The notes: generated by a model from the sequence alone, not told the origin. A stretch of DNA of 64,000 nucleotides from Fodinicola feengrottensis (GCF_010993775.1 NZ_WOTO01000048.1:1-64000), one strand, 5' to 3'; positions 19,170 through 30,026 are shown, counted from the stretch's first letter. A program made the numbers and translations.

Positions 19170-20655
19170 ATGACCCCGGAAAACCTGCCGAAGTTCCTGC
19201 CGCACCACATTGGCGGGCAGGAGGTGCCAAGCCGTTCCGGCGCCACCTTCGACATCGCTGATCCGGTGTCCAACCAGCCGTACGCGACGGCCGCCGCCGG
19301 CCAGGCCGAGGACATCGACCTGGCCGTACGAGCGGCTCGTGACGCTTTTGTCGGTGGGCCATGGCCGACCATGACGGCTCGCGCGAGGGCCCGGGTTTTG
19401 AACAATATCGGCGATGCCGTGGAGGCGCAGGGCGAACGGCTGGCCGCGCTGGAAACCTTCGACACCGGGCTGCCGATCACCCAGGCGCTCGGCCAGGCAA
19501 AGCGGGCCGCCGAGAACTTCCGGTTCTTCGCCGACCTGATCGTGGCGATGAACGAGGACGCCTACCGGGTTCCGGGTGCGCAGCTGAACTACGTTGTCCG
19601 CAAGCCGGTAGGGGTGGCTGGGCTGATCACCCCGTGGAACACGCCTTTCATGTTGGAGAGCTGGAAACTCGCGCCGGCGCTCGCCTCCGGCTGCACGATC
19701 GTGTTGAAGCCGGCCGAGTTCACCCCGTTGTCGGCCAGCCTGTGGGGTCCGATCTTCGCCGCTGCCGGCCTGCCGGCCGGAGTTTTCAACCTGGTCAACG
19801 GGATCGGCGAAGAAGCCGGCCAGGCGCTGGTCGAGCATCCGGGCGTACCACGGATCTCCTTCACCGGCGAGACCACGACCGGTCAGACGATTATGCGGAC
19901 GGCCGCGGAAAACCTCAAAGGGCTGTCGATGGAGCTCGGCGGCAAGTCACCGGTGGTGATCTTCGCGGACGCCGACCTCGATGCCGCGCTGGACTCCTCG
20001 CGCTCGGGGGGTTTTCTCGCTGAACGGTGAAAGGTGTACGGCCGGATCACGAATTCTCGTGGAGCGCAGCGTCTACGACGACTTCGTTAACCGCTATGCC
20101 GAACGGGCCAGCAAAATCGTCGTAGGCCCGCCTTCTGACAAGGCCACCGAGGTTGGCGCGCTGGTACATCCAGAGCACTACGCAAAGGTGCTCTCGTACG
20201 TCGAGATCGGCAAGACCGAGGCCCGGCTGGTCGCCGGCGGCTCTCGCCCAGCACATCTGCCCGAGGGCAACTACCTGGAGCCGACGGTGTTCGCGGACGT
20301 TCCGTCCACCGCGAGGATCTTCCAGGAGGAGATTTTCGGACCGGTGGTGGCGATAACGCCGTTCGACACCGAAGAAGAGGCGATTTCGCTGGCCAACGAC
20401 GTGAAATACGGCCTCGCCGGCTATGTCTGGACCGAAAACCTGGGCCGCGCACACCGGGTGTCCAGCTCGATCGACGCCGGCATGGTGTGGGTGAACTCGC
20501 ACAACATCCGCGACCTGCGGACGCCTTTCGGCGGCGTGAAAGCCAGCGGGGTCGGCCATGAGGGCGGTCACCGCAGCATCGATTTCTACACCAACGAACA
20601 AATCGTGCATGTGGCCACCGGCGACGTACACACTCCGCGTTTCGGCGCGCGTTAG
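19170..20655 (+). CDS. hpaE: 5-carboxymethyl-2-hydroxymuconate semialdehyde dehydrogenase-type ALDH (frameshifted)
   Basis: About 495 residues of the NAD-dependent aldehyde dehydrogenase family. VGLITPWNTPFMLESWKLAPALA-type, KPAEFTPLSA, SFTGETTTGQ, the catalytic glutamate in MELGGKSP and the catalytic cysteine in LNGERCTAGSRI are present, as is EEIFGPVV. Position between the aldolase and hpaD supports the HpaE assignment: oxidation of the ring-cleavage semialdehyde to the muconate. The frame changes at about 19998-20012 around a run of six G. The stop codon is 12 bases before the hpaD start. Confidence 0.83.
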
Positions 20656-20667
20656 AGAGGAATTCAG

Positions 20668-21710
20668 ATGGCTTCGATCGCGCCGCCAGACGTGATTCGC
20701 TCGGCCTACGCTGAGCTGGTCGTCACCGACCTGGCCGCTGCTCGCTGGTTCTATGTGGACGTTCTCGGTCTGGTCGTGACCGCCGAGACCGATGACGCGC
20801 TTTACCTGCGTGCGTACGAGGAATACACCCACCACAGCCTGGTGCTGCGGCTCGGTGAGGCGCCCGCGCTGGCTTTGTTGTCCTACCGCGTGCGTGGCCT
20901 ACAGGAGGTGGACGCGGCGGAGGCGTATTTCAGGGATTTGGGCGTACGCGTGCAAAGGGTGCCGGCTGGCACCACACTGGGCATCGGCGAGGCGGTCCGC
21001 ATCGAGGATCCGCTGGGATTCCCGATCGAGTTTTTTTCTACGACTGCACGCATGTCGAGCGGCTGACCCAGCGGTATGACCTGCAGCCGGCGAACGCGTT
21101 GTCCCGGCTCGACCACTTCAATGTCCTCACACCGGACGTGCCAGCAGCCGAAGCGTACTATCGCAAGCTCGGCTTCGGTGTCTCGGAAACCATTGAGGAC
21201 GCTGACAATCTTTACGCTGCCTGGCTTTTTCGCAAGCAAACCGTGCACGACATCGCGCTGACCAACGGTGACGGGCCACGGCTGCATCACCTGGCTTTCG
21301 CCGCCCACGAACGCGGAAACATCCTCAGCACCTGCGATTTGCTGGGAGCGCTGAACAAGCAGGGCATGATCGAGCGCGGCCCGGGCCGGCATGGCGTCTC
21401 GAACGCGTTCTATCTCTACGTACGCGACCCTGACAACCACCGGATCGAGCTCTACACGACGGATTACTACACCGGAGATCCGGACAATCCGACCGTACGC
21501 TGGGATGTGCATGACGACCGGCGCCGCGACTTCTGGGGCAATCCGGTCGTGCATTCCTGGTATTCCGAAGGAACGGTCGTGCTGGATCTGGACGGCAAAC
21601 CGCGGGCGTTGGGCAGTGCGGCCGCCAGCGAGGAGAAGGTCCGGGTAGGCGCGGACGGCTTCAGCGTGGCTGAGGATCTGGGCGAAGGGAAGCTCGGCAA
21701 CCAGGTCTGA
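20668..21710 (+). CDS. hpaD: 3,4-dihydroxyphenylacetate 2,3-dioxygenase (frameshifted in a T run)
   Basis: The protein is about 346 residues, a two-module extradiol dioxygenase of the vicinal-oxygen-chelate superfamily, like the actinobacterial homoprotocatechuate dioxygenases. The iron ligands expected in the second module are visible: His in RLDHFNVL, His in LHHLAFA, and Glu in HRIELYTTDYYTGD. The segment HDDRRRDFWGNPV is typical of the HPCD group. Seven T at 21030-21036 should be six; that restores EFFYDCTHVERLTQRYD. It opens the ring of homoprotocatechuate with O2. It is the last clear gene of the aromatic operon. Confidence 0.87.
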
Positions 21711-21730
21711 GATGGCATGCTGGGCTGGTG

Positions 21731-22764
21731 ATGGGGCAGGCGCGGCGGGTTTTGGAGCAGGTGCGGCAGGCGCCGGCGCCATGGCCTGGGCTGGAAAACC
21801 CCGAGCTGCGGGCCACTGTGTTGTGGGCGCTGCAGTACGACCGGCGGCCGACGGATCTGCTCCTGTTGCGGTGGCTGATGGACCAGGAAATCGCGTACCG
21901 GCGGGCCCAGGACGGGCTGGGTGAAGTGGCCGAGCTGGCCGGCTTTCTGGTGGCCGAGCACCGCCAGCTCCAGGACGTAACACGGCACTGGGGCCTGAAG
22001 CGAGCCAATTTCGACGCCGGCGCCGGCTATGACACGCAATATCTGTATCTGTTCGCGGCGGGAGTGTCGGCAACCATCGCGTACGTCCGCGAGAGCGACC
22101 TTCCCGATCGGGAGGCCCTGCTCGACTATTTGGTGGACCGCGCGATCGATCTGACCGAGGCTGAGCTGGCGGACTGGTTCGCGGCCAGGCGCTCGTGGTT
22201 TCCGGCCGACGAGACGGCCGAGGATCCGATGACGTGGATCGATCGCGCGCAGCTCGTCGGCCGCTCGGCCGCTCGCGCGGCAGTGGCTGTACGAGTGGGC
22301 GGCCGGTCGGGAGCGGGACCGCGAGACGCTGTCCGGCCTGCGCTACCGGCTGGCCGAGATGGGCGACCCGGCCGGCGCCGCCGACGCGCAACGGGAGCTG
22401 ATCGACCTGGCCGGCGAACCGATGGACGTGGCCGGCGGGTGGCAGGAGTTGGCCGAGCTGGAGCGTACGGCCGGCCGGACCAATGCCGCCTGGGAAGCGT
22501 TGCCGGCGGTGTGGGTTGGCGCTGGCCGACGTGCCGGGCTGGGAGCGTTACGGGCTCGGCCGGTCGTACGTGTCGGAGCTGTTCTGGCTCGCCGGCGTGG
22601 CTGAGGCAGCGGTCGCGTCGCAGGCCTTCGCTGTCGCGGACGGCGCGGTCGTACGACTGACGTGGGTGCCGGCGGTGCTGCTCGATGCGGCTATCTCGGC
22701 GGCCGACCGGCTGGGGTATGCGCAGCGGAGTGCGCACTACCGGGCGGCGAGGTCGGCCTTGTAG
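21731..22764 (+). CDS. Hypothetical protein, helical (two frameshifts)
   Basis: The reconstructed protein is about 344 residues, rich in Leu, Ala, Arg and Glu, with tetratricopeptide-like helical pairs (YRLAEMGDPAGAADAQRELIDLAGE, then WQELAELERTAGRTNAAWEAL). No family was recognised. Frame changes near 22268 and 22507 have to be bridged. It follows hpaD by 20 bp and may be cotranscribed, but nothing links it to aromatic degradation. Confidence 0.5.
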
Positions 22765-22852
22765 GGCTGATATGTCCGAATGTCACGGCTGACGCAAAAC
22801 CCGCAGGTCAGCGGCCACCTGTTGGTGCAATCGGATTCCGATTGTCACGACG

Positions 22853-23449
22853 CTAGGCGGCGATCGGGGTCTGCGGGACCGGGGCGGCGCCGATGCGGCC
22901 GGCGACGGCCTGCCGGTGGGCGGCCTGGCAGAGGCGGCCGGCGACGGCGGCCGCGTTCGGGGCGGGGGAGCGCAGGAGGACGCCGGCGAGGCACGCCCGG
23001 CCAGCAGCAGCCGGCCGTCGTCGGTGGCCAGCTGCATCCGGACCCAGCCGCCGGTGTGTCGTACGAGCAGCACCGGGACCGCCCGGCTGACCCGGCTGAG
23101 CCGGTTGAAGTGCAGGTCAGTGCGGATGTCGGTGGCGGTGGCGAGGTCCACTCGGCGGGTACGGAAGCCGCGTACGACCAGCACGCTGCACGCTGCCCTG
23201 CAGCCAGGCACCCCTGCGCAGCCGCCAGACGGCGAACGGCAGCAGCGCCAGCAGGCCCGCCGCGAGCAGCGCGACGAACGGCAGCGCGAGGCTGGCCGGC
23301 GCGAACTGCCAGTGGTCCTTCTGCGCGTTCATCAGCAGCAGGCCGGCGGCCGGCACGGCAAGCAGTGGACTGATCCACAGCAGCCATGCCCGCGGCCGGG
23401 CGGTGGTGACGGCGCCGACGCCCAGCGGGACCTCGTTCAGGTGAGCCAT
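22853..23449 (-). CDS. Two-helix membrane protein, PH-like C-terminus (two frameshifts)
   Basis: Reconstructed length is about 198 residues. Two helices (WLLWISPLLAVPAAGLLLM and LPFVALLAAGLLALLPFAVW) are followed by a basic soluble part with DLATATDIRTDLHFNRLSRVSRAVPVLLVRHTGGWVRMQLATDDGRLLLAGRA cut here into its visible blocks, reminiscent of bacterial PH or DUF3093-like envelope proteins. Frame changes near 23205 and 22995 are needed to reach the TAG at 22853. Function unknown. Confidence 0.55.
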
Positions 23450-23837
23450 GCAACCAAACTAGGGCTCAGACCCGTTGGTGGCATGGCCCCTTCGTGCCAA
23501 CCTACGGGCGAAGCACGCGATGGGACATCGTGGGTAGTCCATAAGGGCAACGAAACACCCGCCATATGGCCGGGGCGAGCGTGATTTGCCGTTACCGAGG
23601 ACTTTCCGAAAAGCCTTCCGACCGAATGAAGCTCCTTCTGTTCACGATGATGTGGACAAGTGGTATCAGCGAGGTCTGTGGTTTCTCTGAAAGTGCTGGT
23701 ACGGGCCTTGTAGATGGTCCGCTGAGCGGAACCTGGGCACTTGACGACGAGGGCGTGCGCGCCTAAGTTCGGCGCAGGACAAAGGACGTCCCATGTCATA
23801 TGTCCGCCGCCACCATCATCATCTGAAGGGAGGCCCG
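23450..23837. other. Intergenic region upstream of the sialidase gene
   Basis: This 388-base stretch separates two divergent genes and is visibly less GC-rich than its flanks. I see no convincing gene. A GAAGGGAGG ribosome site closes it. It probably holds the sialidase promoter, but I cannot identify -35/-10 elements with confidence. Confidence 0.5.
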
Positions 23838-25046
23838 ATGCACCGCAAGTTTTGGCCCGTTTTGGGCACTTTCGCCGGAGTCGCCGGCGTCATCGCCGCG
23901 GCGACCTTGTTGCCTACCGCCATAGGTGCGCTAGTGGCGCAATCGCCGGCGGCGCGCTGCAGCGGCGCGGTGCCGTACAAAAAGGGCGACGGCGGCTACA
24001 ACACCTTCCGGATCCCGGCTGTCGTCAAGGCGCGCAACGGCATGATCCTGGCGTTCGCCGAGGGCCGTAAGGACTCGGGCGGCGACAGCGGCAACATCGA
24101 CATCGTGCTGCGCCGTTCCGGCGACGGCGGGTGTACGTGGGGACCGCTGCAGGTGGTGGCTGACCAGGGCACCGACACCATCGGGAACCCGGCGCCGGTG
24201 GTGACGAACACCGGCCGCATCGTGCTGCTGTCCGTGCACAACGGTGGTTCGGTGACCGAGGCGCAGATCATCCGCGGCCAGGTGTCCGCGGCCGACACTC
24301 GTCGGCCGTTCGTGCAATACAGCGATGACAACGGCGCGACCTGGTCGGCGCTGCGGGAGATCACCGCGCAGGCGAAGAAGCCCGACTGGCGCTGGTACGC
24401 GACCACTCCCGGTCACGCGCTGCAGATCAGTCGCGGCCCGCACGCCGGCCGGCTGGTCGTCGCGGCGAACCACACCACCACGCCCGGCACCACGGACACC
24501 GGTGCGGAGGGTAAATACAACAGCGGCCACGACATCTACAGCGACGATCTCGGCCAGACCTGGCACATTGGCTATATCGACGAAAATCCCGACGGTTTCA
24601 TCAACGTGAACGAGTCGACTGCCACCGAGCTGCCGGACGGCCGGCTCTATTTCAACACTCGCAACGACGCCACCGCACCCGGCCACCGCGCCGACGCGTA
24701 TTCCTCTGATGGCGGCCAAACACTCGACAAGCCATTCCCGCCGAACGACACCATTGTCGCGGCCATTTCGCAGGGAAGTGTGCTGCAGCTGAGCCAGCCC
24801 GACCTGTTGCTGTTTTCCGGTCCGTACGATCCGAACAACAAACGGGCCGCGATGTCCCTTCAGGTCAGCCGCGACCAGGGCGTGAATTTCACCCTCGGTC
24901 TGACCCTTTCCGGCCTGCCGGCGGCATATTCGGACCTGGTGCAAGTTGACCAGAAGACCGTCGCGGTGTTGTACGAGACCGGCGACTTCAGTGCGTACGA
25001 GAACATCACGTTCACCCGAGTCCCGATATCTCGGCTCTCCAGCTGA
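23838..25046 (+). CDS. Secreted exo-alpha-sialidase, glycoside hydrolase family 33
   Basis: The gene is intact, about 402 residues. A signal peptide (MHRKFWPVLGTFAGVAGVI core) precedes a six-bladed propeller. The FRIP motif (YNTFRIPAVV) carries one of the catalytic-site arginines, and four Asp boxes are seen: SGDGGCTW, SDDNGATW, SDDLGQTW and SSDGGQT. NESTATELPDGRLYFNTRN carries the conserved Glu and a second site arginine. It would release terminal sialic acids from glycoconjugates. The ATG at 23838 follows GAAGGGAGG; an in-frame ATG at 23793 has no ribosome site and would spoil the signal peptide. Confidence 0.88.
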   Translation: MHRKFWPVLGTFAGVAGVIAAATLLPTAIGALVAQSPAARCSGAVPYKKGDGGYNTFRIPAVVKARNGMILAFAEGRKDSGGDSGNIDIVLRRSGDGGCTWGPLQVVADQGTDTIGNPAPVVTNTGRIVLLSVHNGGSVTEAQIIRGQVSAADTRRPFVQYSDDNGATWSALREITAQAKKPDWRWYATTPGHALQISRGPHAGRLVVAANHTTTPGTTDTGAEGKYNSGHDIYSDDLGQTWHIGYIDENPDGFINVNESTATELPDGRLYFNTRNDATAPGHRADAYSSDGGQTLDKPFPPNDTIVAAISQGSVLQLSQPDLLLFSGPYDPNNKRAAMSLQVSRDQGVNFTLGLTLSGLPAAYSDLVQVDQKTVAVLYETGDFSAYENITFTRVPISRLSS

Positions 25047-25083
25047 AAAAAAAGTCCGGCCGTCCCAGGTGGGGCGGCCGGAC
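25046..25083 (-). terminator. Rho-independent terminator of the DoxX gene
   Basis: Read on the minus strand, GTCCGGCCG...CGGCCGGAC arms (9 bp) are followed by eight T. It lies directly after the DoxX stop codon and abuts the sialidase stop codon, so it may also slow transcripts from the plus side. Confidence 0.85.
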
Positions 25084-25093
25084 TATCTAGGTG

Positions 25094-25526
25094 TCAGCGC
25101 TTGATCAAGGACCGCGCCATCCGGTAGAAGGCGACGGTGTGCGGCCAGCGGCCCCAGGCGACCAGCGCGAGGATCGCGCCGAGCAGCACGGTGGCGAAGG
25201 CGGCCGCTGCCATTCCCGGGATGAAGAACAGGTTGGCGACGGTGGCGCAGGCCATCAGCCCGACCAGCGCGATCGAGCCGGGGCCGCAGAGCCGCGGCAC
25301 CAGCAGCGACAGGCCGCCGGCCACCTCGCAGGCACCGGTCAGATAGCGGAACCAGTCGCCGACGCCCATGGAGTGGAAGGACGCCACCGCGGTCGGGTCG
25401 CCGAAAAGTTTTGGTACGGCCACCAAAACGAACAGCGCGGCCAGGATGACCTGGGCGATCCACAAGGTGATGTTCAGGGCGCGGCCGCGCTTGACAACGG
25501 TCGGCTGCTGGCTGGATGGCGGTCAT
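25094..25526 (-). CDS. DoxX family membrane protein (frameshifted near start)
   Basis: About 143 residues, with four helices beginning at LWIAQVILAALFVLVAVPKL, as in DoxX-type proteins. PKLFGDP, GACEVAGGLSLLVP and the C-terminal VAFYRMARSLIKR are consistent. The start is put at ATG 25526, which has an AGGGAG site, with a one-base error near 25511 that restores MTAIQQQPTVVKRGRAL. A shorter start at 25465 is possible. DoxX proteins are linked to redox and thiosulfate/quinone functions, mostly unproven. Confidence 0.7.
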
Positions 25527-25564
25527 GTCAGTCTCCCTCTGGGCGTACGAGCATGTTACTCAGA

Positions 25565-25795
25565 CAGACCGGGGTCGGATCGCAAACTCATCGCTCGCGC
25601 CGGAAGAAGTTTCAGCGGCAGGTTGGTGAGCTCCGGTCTCGCCGCCGACCGCAGGTTCAGCAGCCCGAACTCATCCACGCAGATCATTCGCCATCAGTCG
25701 GCGGCAGGTTGTAGAGGGCCAGAATGCGATTCATCTTCGCTACGAAACCAGCGTCCGGCCGGCTTTCCAAGTCCTTCGGTGCCTCTCGTCAGGTC
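25565..25795 (-). mobile_element. IS630-type transposase remnant
   Basis: On the minus strand DAGFVAKMNRILALYNLPPTDG and then CVDEFGLLNLRSAARP are recognisable in two frames. They match the stretch before the first catalytic Asp (VDEFG) of IS630-family transposases. The rest of the gene is absent and the frame is broken, so the copy is dead. Confidence 0.55.
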
Positions 25796-26387
25796 ATCGG
25801 TCTCATCAACGACCCGTCCTGATCCCACAGGCGCTGTGTCGTCTGCGGTGGTTGTAGTAGTCCGTCGTGGTGTACGTCGATCCGTGGTCGGTGTGAAGAC
25901 GACCCCGTCAACGGCCCCGCCGCGGGCGGCGACGGCCATCCGGATCGCCGCGCAGGCCAGCTCGGCGTCCGGGTGGATGCCGGTGGCCGCGCCCAGTACT
26001 CGCCGGGAGTGCAGTGCAGGTCGATCGCGGTCGCCAAGTAGAGTTTCCCTTCGTCAGTCACGATTTCGGTCATGTCACCAACCCAGCGCAGGTTCGGCGC
26101 CGATGCGGTGAAGTCTCGCTTGAGCAGGTCCGGTAAGGGGCGCGCGGCCTTGTCCGGTCGGGTCAGGCCCTTGCGGCGTTTCTTGGTCCTGGCCACCAGA
26201 TTCTGCCTCGCCATCGAGTCGGCCACGGTGTTCTCCCCGACCCGCCCGCCTTCACTCAGTTACCCAACGTCTGGGCCACAACCCCCAGATCACGGGCCAC
26301 CACCGCGACACTCTTATCAGTCTCCCGCACGATCCGGACCGCTCCCTCACCGAACGCCGCATCGAACTTCCTACGCACTCCCAGCAT
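25789..26387 (-). mobile_element. IS3-family transposase remnant (OrfA start fused to OrfB core)
   Basis: From ATG 26387 the minus strand encodes an OrfA beginning (VRRKFDAAFGEGAVRIVRE...VARDLGV) that stops after about 42 codons. It then jumps into an OrfB core: NTVADSMARQNLVARTKKR, then APNLRWVGDMTEIVTDEGKLYLATAIDLH with the first DDE aspartate. The second catalytic region (FHTDRGS-like) is present only as frame-broken fragments. A deletion has removed the OrfA/OrfB junction. It abuts the IS630 piece, so one element probably inserted into or next to the other. Confidence 0.65.
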
Positions 26388-26461
26388 GACATCTCCTTAT
26401 AGTCGATGCCTCCACGGAAGCGGGGGACCCTCAGCTGGAGTACTGGTAGACAAGGTTTGTG

Positions 26462-26491
26462 GGCCGCCGGGCGTGGTGGTGCCCGGCGGCC
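26462..26491. terminator. 11-bp hairpin downstream of the HNH gene
   Basis: Perfect arms GGCCGCCGGGC and GCCCGGCGGCC enclose an eight-base loop, 10 bases beyond the HNH stop codon on the minus strand. No U tract follows. Confidence 0.6.
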
Positions 26492-26501
26492 AGGTAGATG
26501 T

Positions 26502-27741
26502 TTATGCGGCGAGCTGGTTAATGCCGCGGATGGGTCTTCGTTCGCGGTCAACGTACGCGGGCGGTAGGAATTCAACAATTCCGTCAACAATGCGTACGTC
26601 CCAGCCGCCGTGGTGCACCAAACGATGGCACCGGTCGCACAGGAGCACGCAATTGTCAAGGCAAGTATGCCCACCATCGGCCCAGTGCTGCACGTGGTGC
26701 CCCCGTGTCCAGCGGGGTGGTCGGCCGCATCTGGCGCAGCCTTTGTCTCGTGCTATCAAGGCTTTGCGTAGGGCTGGTGTGATGAGTCGTTCGTTGCGTC
26801 CGACGTCCAGCGGTACGCTGTCGCTGCCCAGCATGATCGGGATGATGTCCGCGTCGCACGCGAGCCGGCGGACGCCTTCGGGGGAGATGGGTGCGCCGCT
26901 GTGTGGGTAGGCGACTCCGAGGCGGTCTCGGAGCATGTCCCAGTTGATGGTGATGGTGAGATGTGGCCGCTCGGCGCCCTGGGTGGGGAGTTTCCCGGAC
27001 CGCGATCAGATTCAACGCTTCCGCGAGCGCGTCCCCGTTGCGCTCAGACACTGACCGCTGATCAGGGGTACCGTTCTCAGCGGGCCGTGGTTTGGCCAGT
27101 GGGCTGAGGATCTCGCTGAACAGGGTGCCGGTTTCACTGTCGAAGGAGCCGGTGAAGTTGAGGCGTCCGTCTGTGCCGGTGTGGAGGGATAGTTCGCGGC
27201 GTGGTGTCTCGTTTTTCGTGTTCGGAGGGCGCGGGTCCGTCGGGGTCCAGGTGGTCGTGGATGCGCCTGCCGACTTTGGCTAGGCCGGGTGCGGCGTACC
27301 GTTTCGCGTGCTCCACCAGCGACGCTTCGGCTTCCTCGCGATCCTGGATGGTCACCCTAGCCGGGAGCCTGGTCACGACCCCAACAATCGTGTCCATCTG
27401 TGAATCAGCGAGCTCCCCGCGACGCATCGCCTCACTGGCGATACTGAGTGTGGGGCGAGCGTTTCACCGGTGAGGGCTTGGCTGGGGCACAGGTTCAGGG
27501 CCCGTTTGTAGCGGCGGGATGCCTCTGTGGGGGACAGTCGAAGGAGGTCTTGCAGCATGCCCAGGGTGTTGCGGTGCCCGAGCGTCTTGCCGACGTTTCC
27601 CCGGTGGATCGCCGCGACAATGTCCAGCACCTCGACCTGCAGCAGCCGGACCGCTTTTTCTTTCTCCTGCAGCAACTCACCCAGCTCGTCCGGGTCACAC
27701 CTCCAGAGCTCTGGAGAGGTGACTTCGTCGCCGGCGGCCAT
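26502..27741 (-). CDS. DUF222/HNH endonuclease domain protein (three frameshifts)
   Basis: The reconstructed protein is about 413 residues with the architecture common in actinobacteria (13E12-type repeat proteins). An N-terminal DUF222 helical region (VEVLDIVAAIHRGN, LRLSPTEASRRYKRA) is followed by a C-terminal HNH nuclease with CARCGRPPRWTRGHHVQHWADGG and NCVLLCDRCHRLVHHGGW, giving two CxxC zinc pairs and the catalytic His. Frame changes near 27452, 27205 and 26990 must be bridged. These proteins are often multicopy and mobile-like. It sits beside IS remnants. Biological role unknown. Confidence 0.75.
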
Positions 27742-27928
27742 GACATTAATTCTACCGCCGGCGCCGACAATATGGCCGCGTACGGGTGATCAGGAAATGG
27801 ATACTTTCACAATAACCCCAACGAAACATAGAGCGCGCGCGTTCAATAGGCCACCGCGTGATCAAAGCGATCATTCCGATTTGACGTGCTCAGGTCCCGG
27901 ATGCGGGAGTCCTAGCGGTCCCGCGGAC

Positions 27929-28958
27929 TTATGCGGTGCTGAGCGCGTACGTGACCGCGTGGCGGGCGGCTCGGTGGGAGCTGATCAGGCTGGCGGCGGA
28001 CGGGCCGTAGCCGACCAGGAAAATCCGTGGGTCGGCGGCGACCCGGGTGTCGTCGACGACGATGCCGCCGGCTGGGCCGCGCAGGTGCAGCGGTGCCAGG
28101 TGGGACAGTGCCGGACGGAAGCCGGTGCACCAGAGAATCGCGTCGGCGGCCAGAGTTTCCCCGGAGTTCCAGGCAATTCCGGTCGGGGTGATCCGGTCGA
28201 ACAGGGGGTGGGCGACCATGACTCCACGCGCTTCGGCGGCGACAACGGCGTCCGTACGACCAATGCCGGTGTAGCTGACAACGCTGCGCAGCGGCAGTCC
28301 GGCGCGTACGCGCTCATCCACTTGGTCGGTCACCGCGACCAGGTCCTTTTCGGTCGCGGGCCCACCGCGTAGGTCCGGCGGGCGGCGGGTGACCCAGGTC
28401 GTACGGGCCGCCGTGGAGACTTCGGCGAGAATCTGCGCGGCCGAGTTTCCGCCGCCCCACAACGACAACGTGCTGGCCGGCGAATTCCTCGGGAGTGTCG
28501 TACGACGCGGTGTGCAGCTGCCGCCCCAAAAAGGAAGCCATCCCCGGCACACTGGGGACGAACGGATGGTCCCACGTGCCGGTCGCGTTGATGACCGTAC
28601 GCGCCGACCAGTCGCCGCTGTCGGTGCGTACGAGCAGCCGCCCGTCTCCACTGACCGACCGGACTCGCACCGGTCGCTGAATCGGCAGCGCGTAGTGCTT
28701 TTCGTAGTCGGCGAAATAGCCGCTGACCTCAGGACCGCTCGGCGGATGGTGGAAAGGCAGGTCCCAGGCCAGCCCGGGCAGCCGGGTGTAGAGCGGCGGT
28801 GACACCAACCGTACCGACCGCCAGACCTGCTGCCACGCCCCTCCAGGTGCCATCTGGCGATCCAGAACAACGAAGTCCGCGCCCTCGCGCTGGAGGTAGT
28901 ACGCGCTGGCAAGACCGGCCTGACCTGCACCTATGGCGACGATATCGACGGAGTTCAC
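27929..28958 (-). CDS. Flavin-containing monooxygenase-like NAD(P)/FAD oxidoreductase (frameshifted)
   Basis: About 343 residues. It has the N-terminal FAD motif IGAGQAGLASAYYLQREG and the second NADPH motif VVVVGGGNSAAQIL, restored by one frame change near 28457. ATGTWDHPFVPSVPGM is the usual mid-domain ATG motif. It belongs to the CzcO/YpdA-like group of single-component flavoproteins, whose substrates are mostly unknown. It is divergent from the pirin gene. Confidence 0.8.
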
Positions 28959-29050
28959 GTCGGAGAGTGTAGCGGGAATGATGCGTGCGCATGTATCGTT
29001 GTGGTGTGGTGGAGTCCGGCGCGTTGCCGGGGCCGATCACAGGAGACGTC

Positions 29051-30026
29051 ATGCCAGCTGTAACAGTCGCGAACCCGCTGACCCTGCCGCGCGTGCCAGA
29101 GGTCTTGCCGACCGCCGAGGATCGTTCCGTCGTGTCGGTGACGACCGCGCCGAGTGGCTTCGAAGGCGAAGGTTTTCCGGTCCGTAGAGCATTCGCGGGC
29201 GTGAGCATGCGCGCGCTGGATCCCTTCATTCACATGGACCAGATGGGCGAGGTCGAGTACGCGCCGGGCGAGCCCAAGGGGACGCCGTGGCACCCGCACC
29301 GCGGTTTCGAGACCGTCACTTACATGATCGACGGGATCATGGATCACCAGGACTCCAACGGTGGCGGCGGCAGCATCACCGACGGTGACACCCAGTGGAT
29401 GACGGCCGGGGCCGGCCTCCTGCACATCGAGGCGCCGCCGGAGCACCTGGTCGTCAGCGGCGGCCTGTTCCACGGCATCCAGCTCTGGGTGAACCTGCCG
29501 TCAAGCTCAAGATGACCGCGCCGCGCTATCAGGACATCCGCGGTGGCCAGGTGGCGCTGCTCAGCTCGCCAGACGGTGCCGCGCTCGTACGCGTCATCGC
29601 TGGTGAAGTCGCTGGTCACGCCGGTCCGGGGAGTACGCACACGCCGATCGCGCTGGCGCACGCCACGCTGTCCGCCGGCGCGCGGCTACGGCTGCCGTGG
29701 CGGGCCGACTTCAACGCGCTTGTCTATGTCCTGGGCGGTGCCGGGTCCGTAGGGGCGGATCGCCGGCCGATCCGGATGGGGGGCAGCTGGCGGTTTTCGG
29801 ACCCGGTGAGGTGCTCACGCTCGCGGCCGACACCACCCAGGAAAGCCGTACGCCCGAGCTGGACGTGCTCATCCTCGGCGGCCAGCCGATTCGCGAGCCG
29901 GTCGCCGCTTATGGACCTTTCGTGATGAACACTCGTGAGGAGCTGCAGCAGGCGTTCGACGACTTTCAGGCCGGCCGGCTGGGCACCATCCCGGCCGAGC
30001 CGCACCCCGGCCACGACGTGCTGTGA
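29051..30026 (+). CDS. Pirin family protein (two frameshifts)
   Basis: About 325 residues in two cupin domains. The N-terminal pirin metal site is seen in PWHPHRGFETVTYMIDG, and GLLHIEAPPE is the position of the fourth ligand. Pirins bind Fe and some have quercetinase activity or act as redox-sensitive cofactors. Frame changes lie near 29503 and 29785; both restore recognisable cupin sequence (GIQLWVNLPAKLKM; QLAVFGPGEVLTL). The ATG at 29051 follows AGGAGA. The gene overlaps the MarR gene at TGATG, so they form an operon. Confidence 0.82.

Noticed and set aside
22890..22950. Repeated GCGGCCGGCGACGG words as a structured repeat
   Set aside because: They lie in a coding region and encode the similar segments VAGRI and VAGRL; ordinary low-complexity GC-rich coding sequence.
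23437..23799. A 120-codon minus-strand open frame before the sialidase gene
   Set aside because: No family resemblance, no ribosome site, and composition unlike the neighbouring genes; treated as noncoding.
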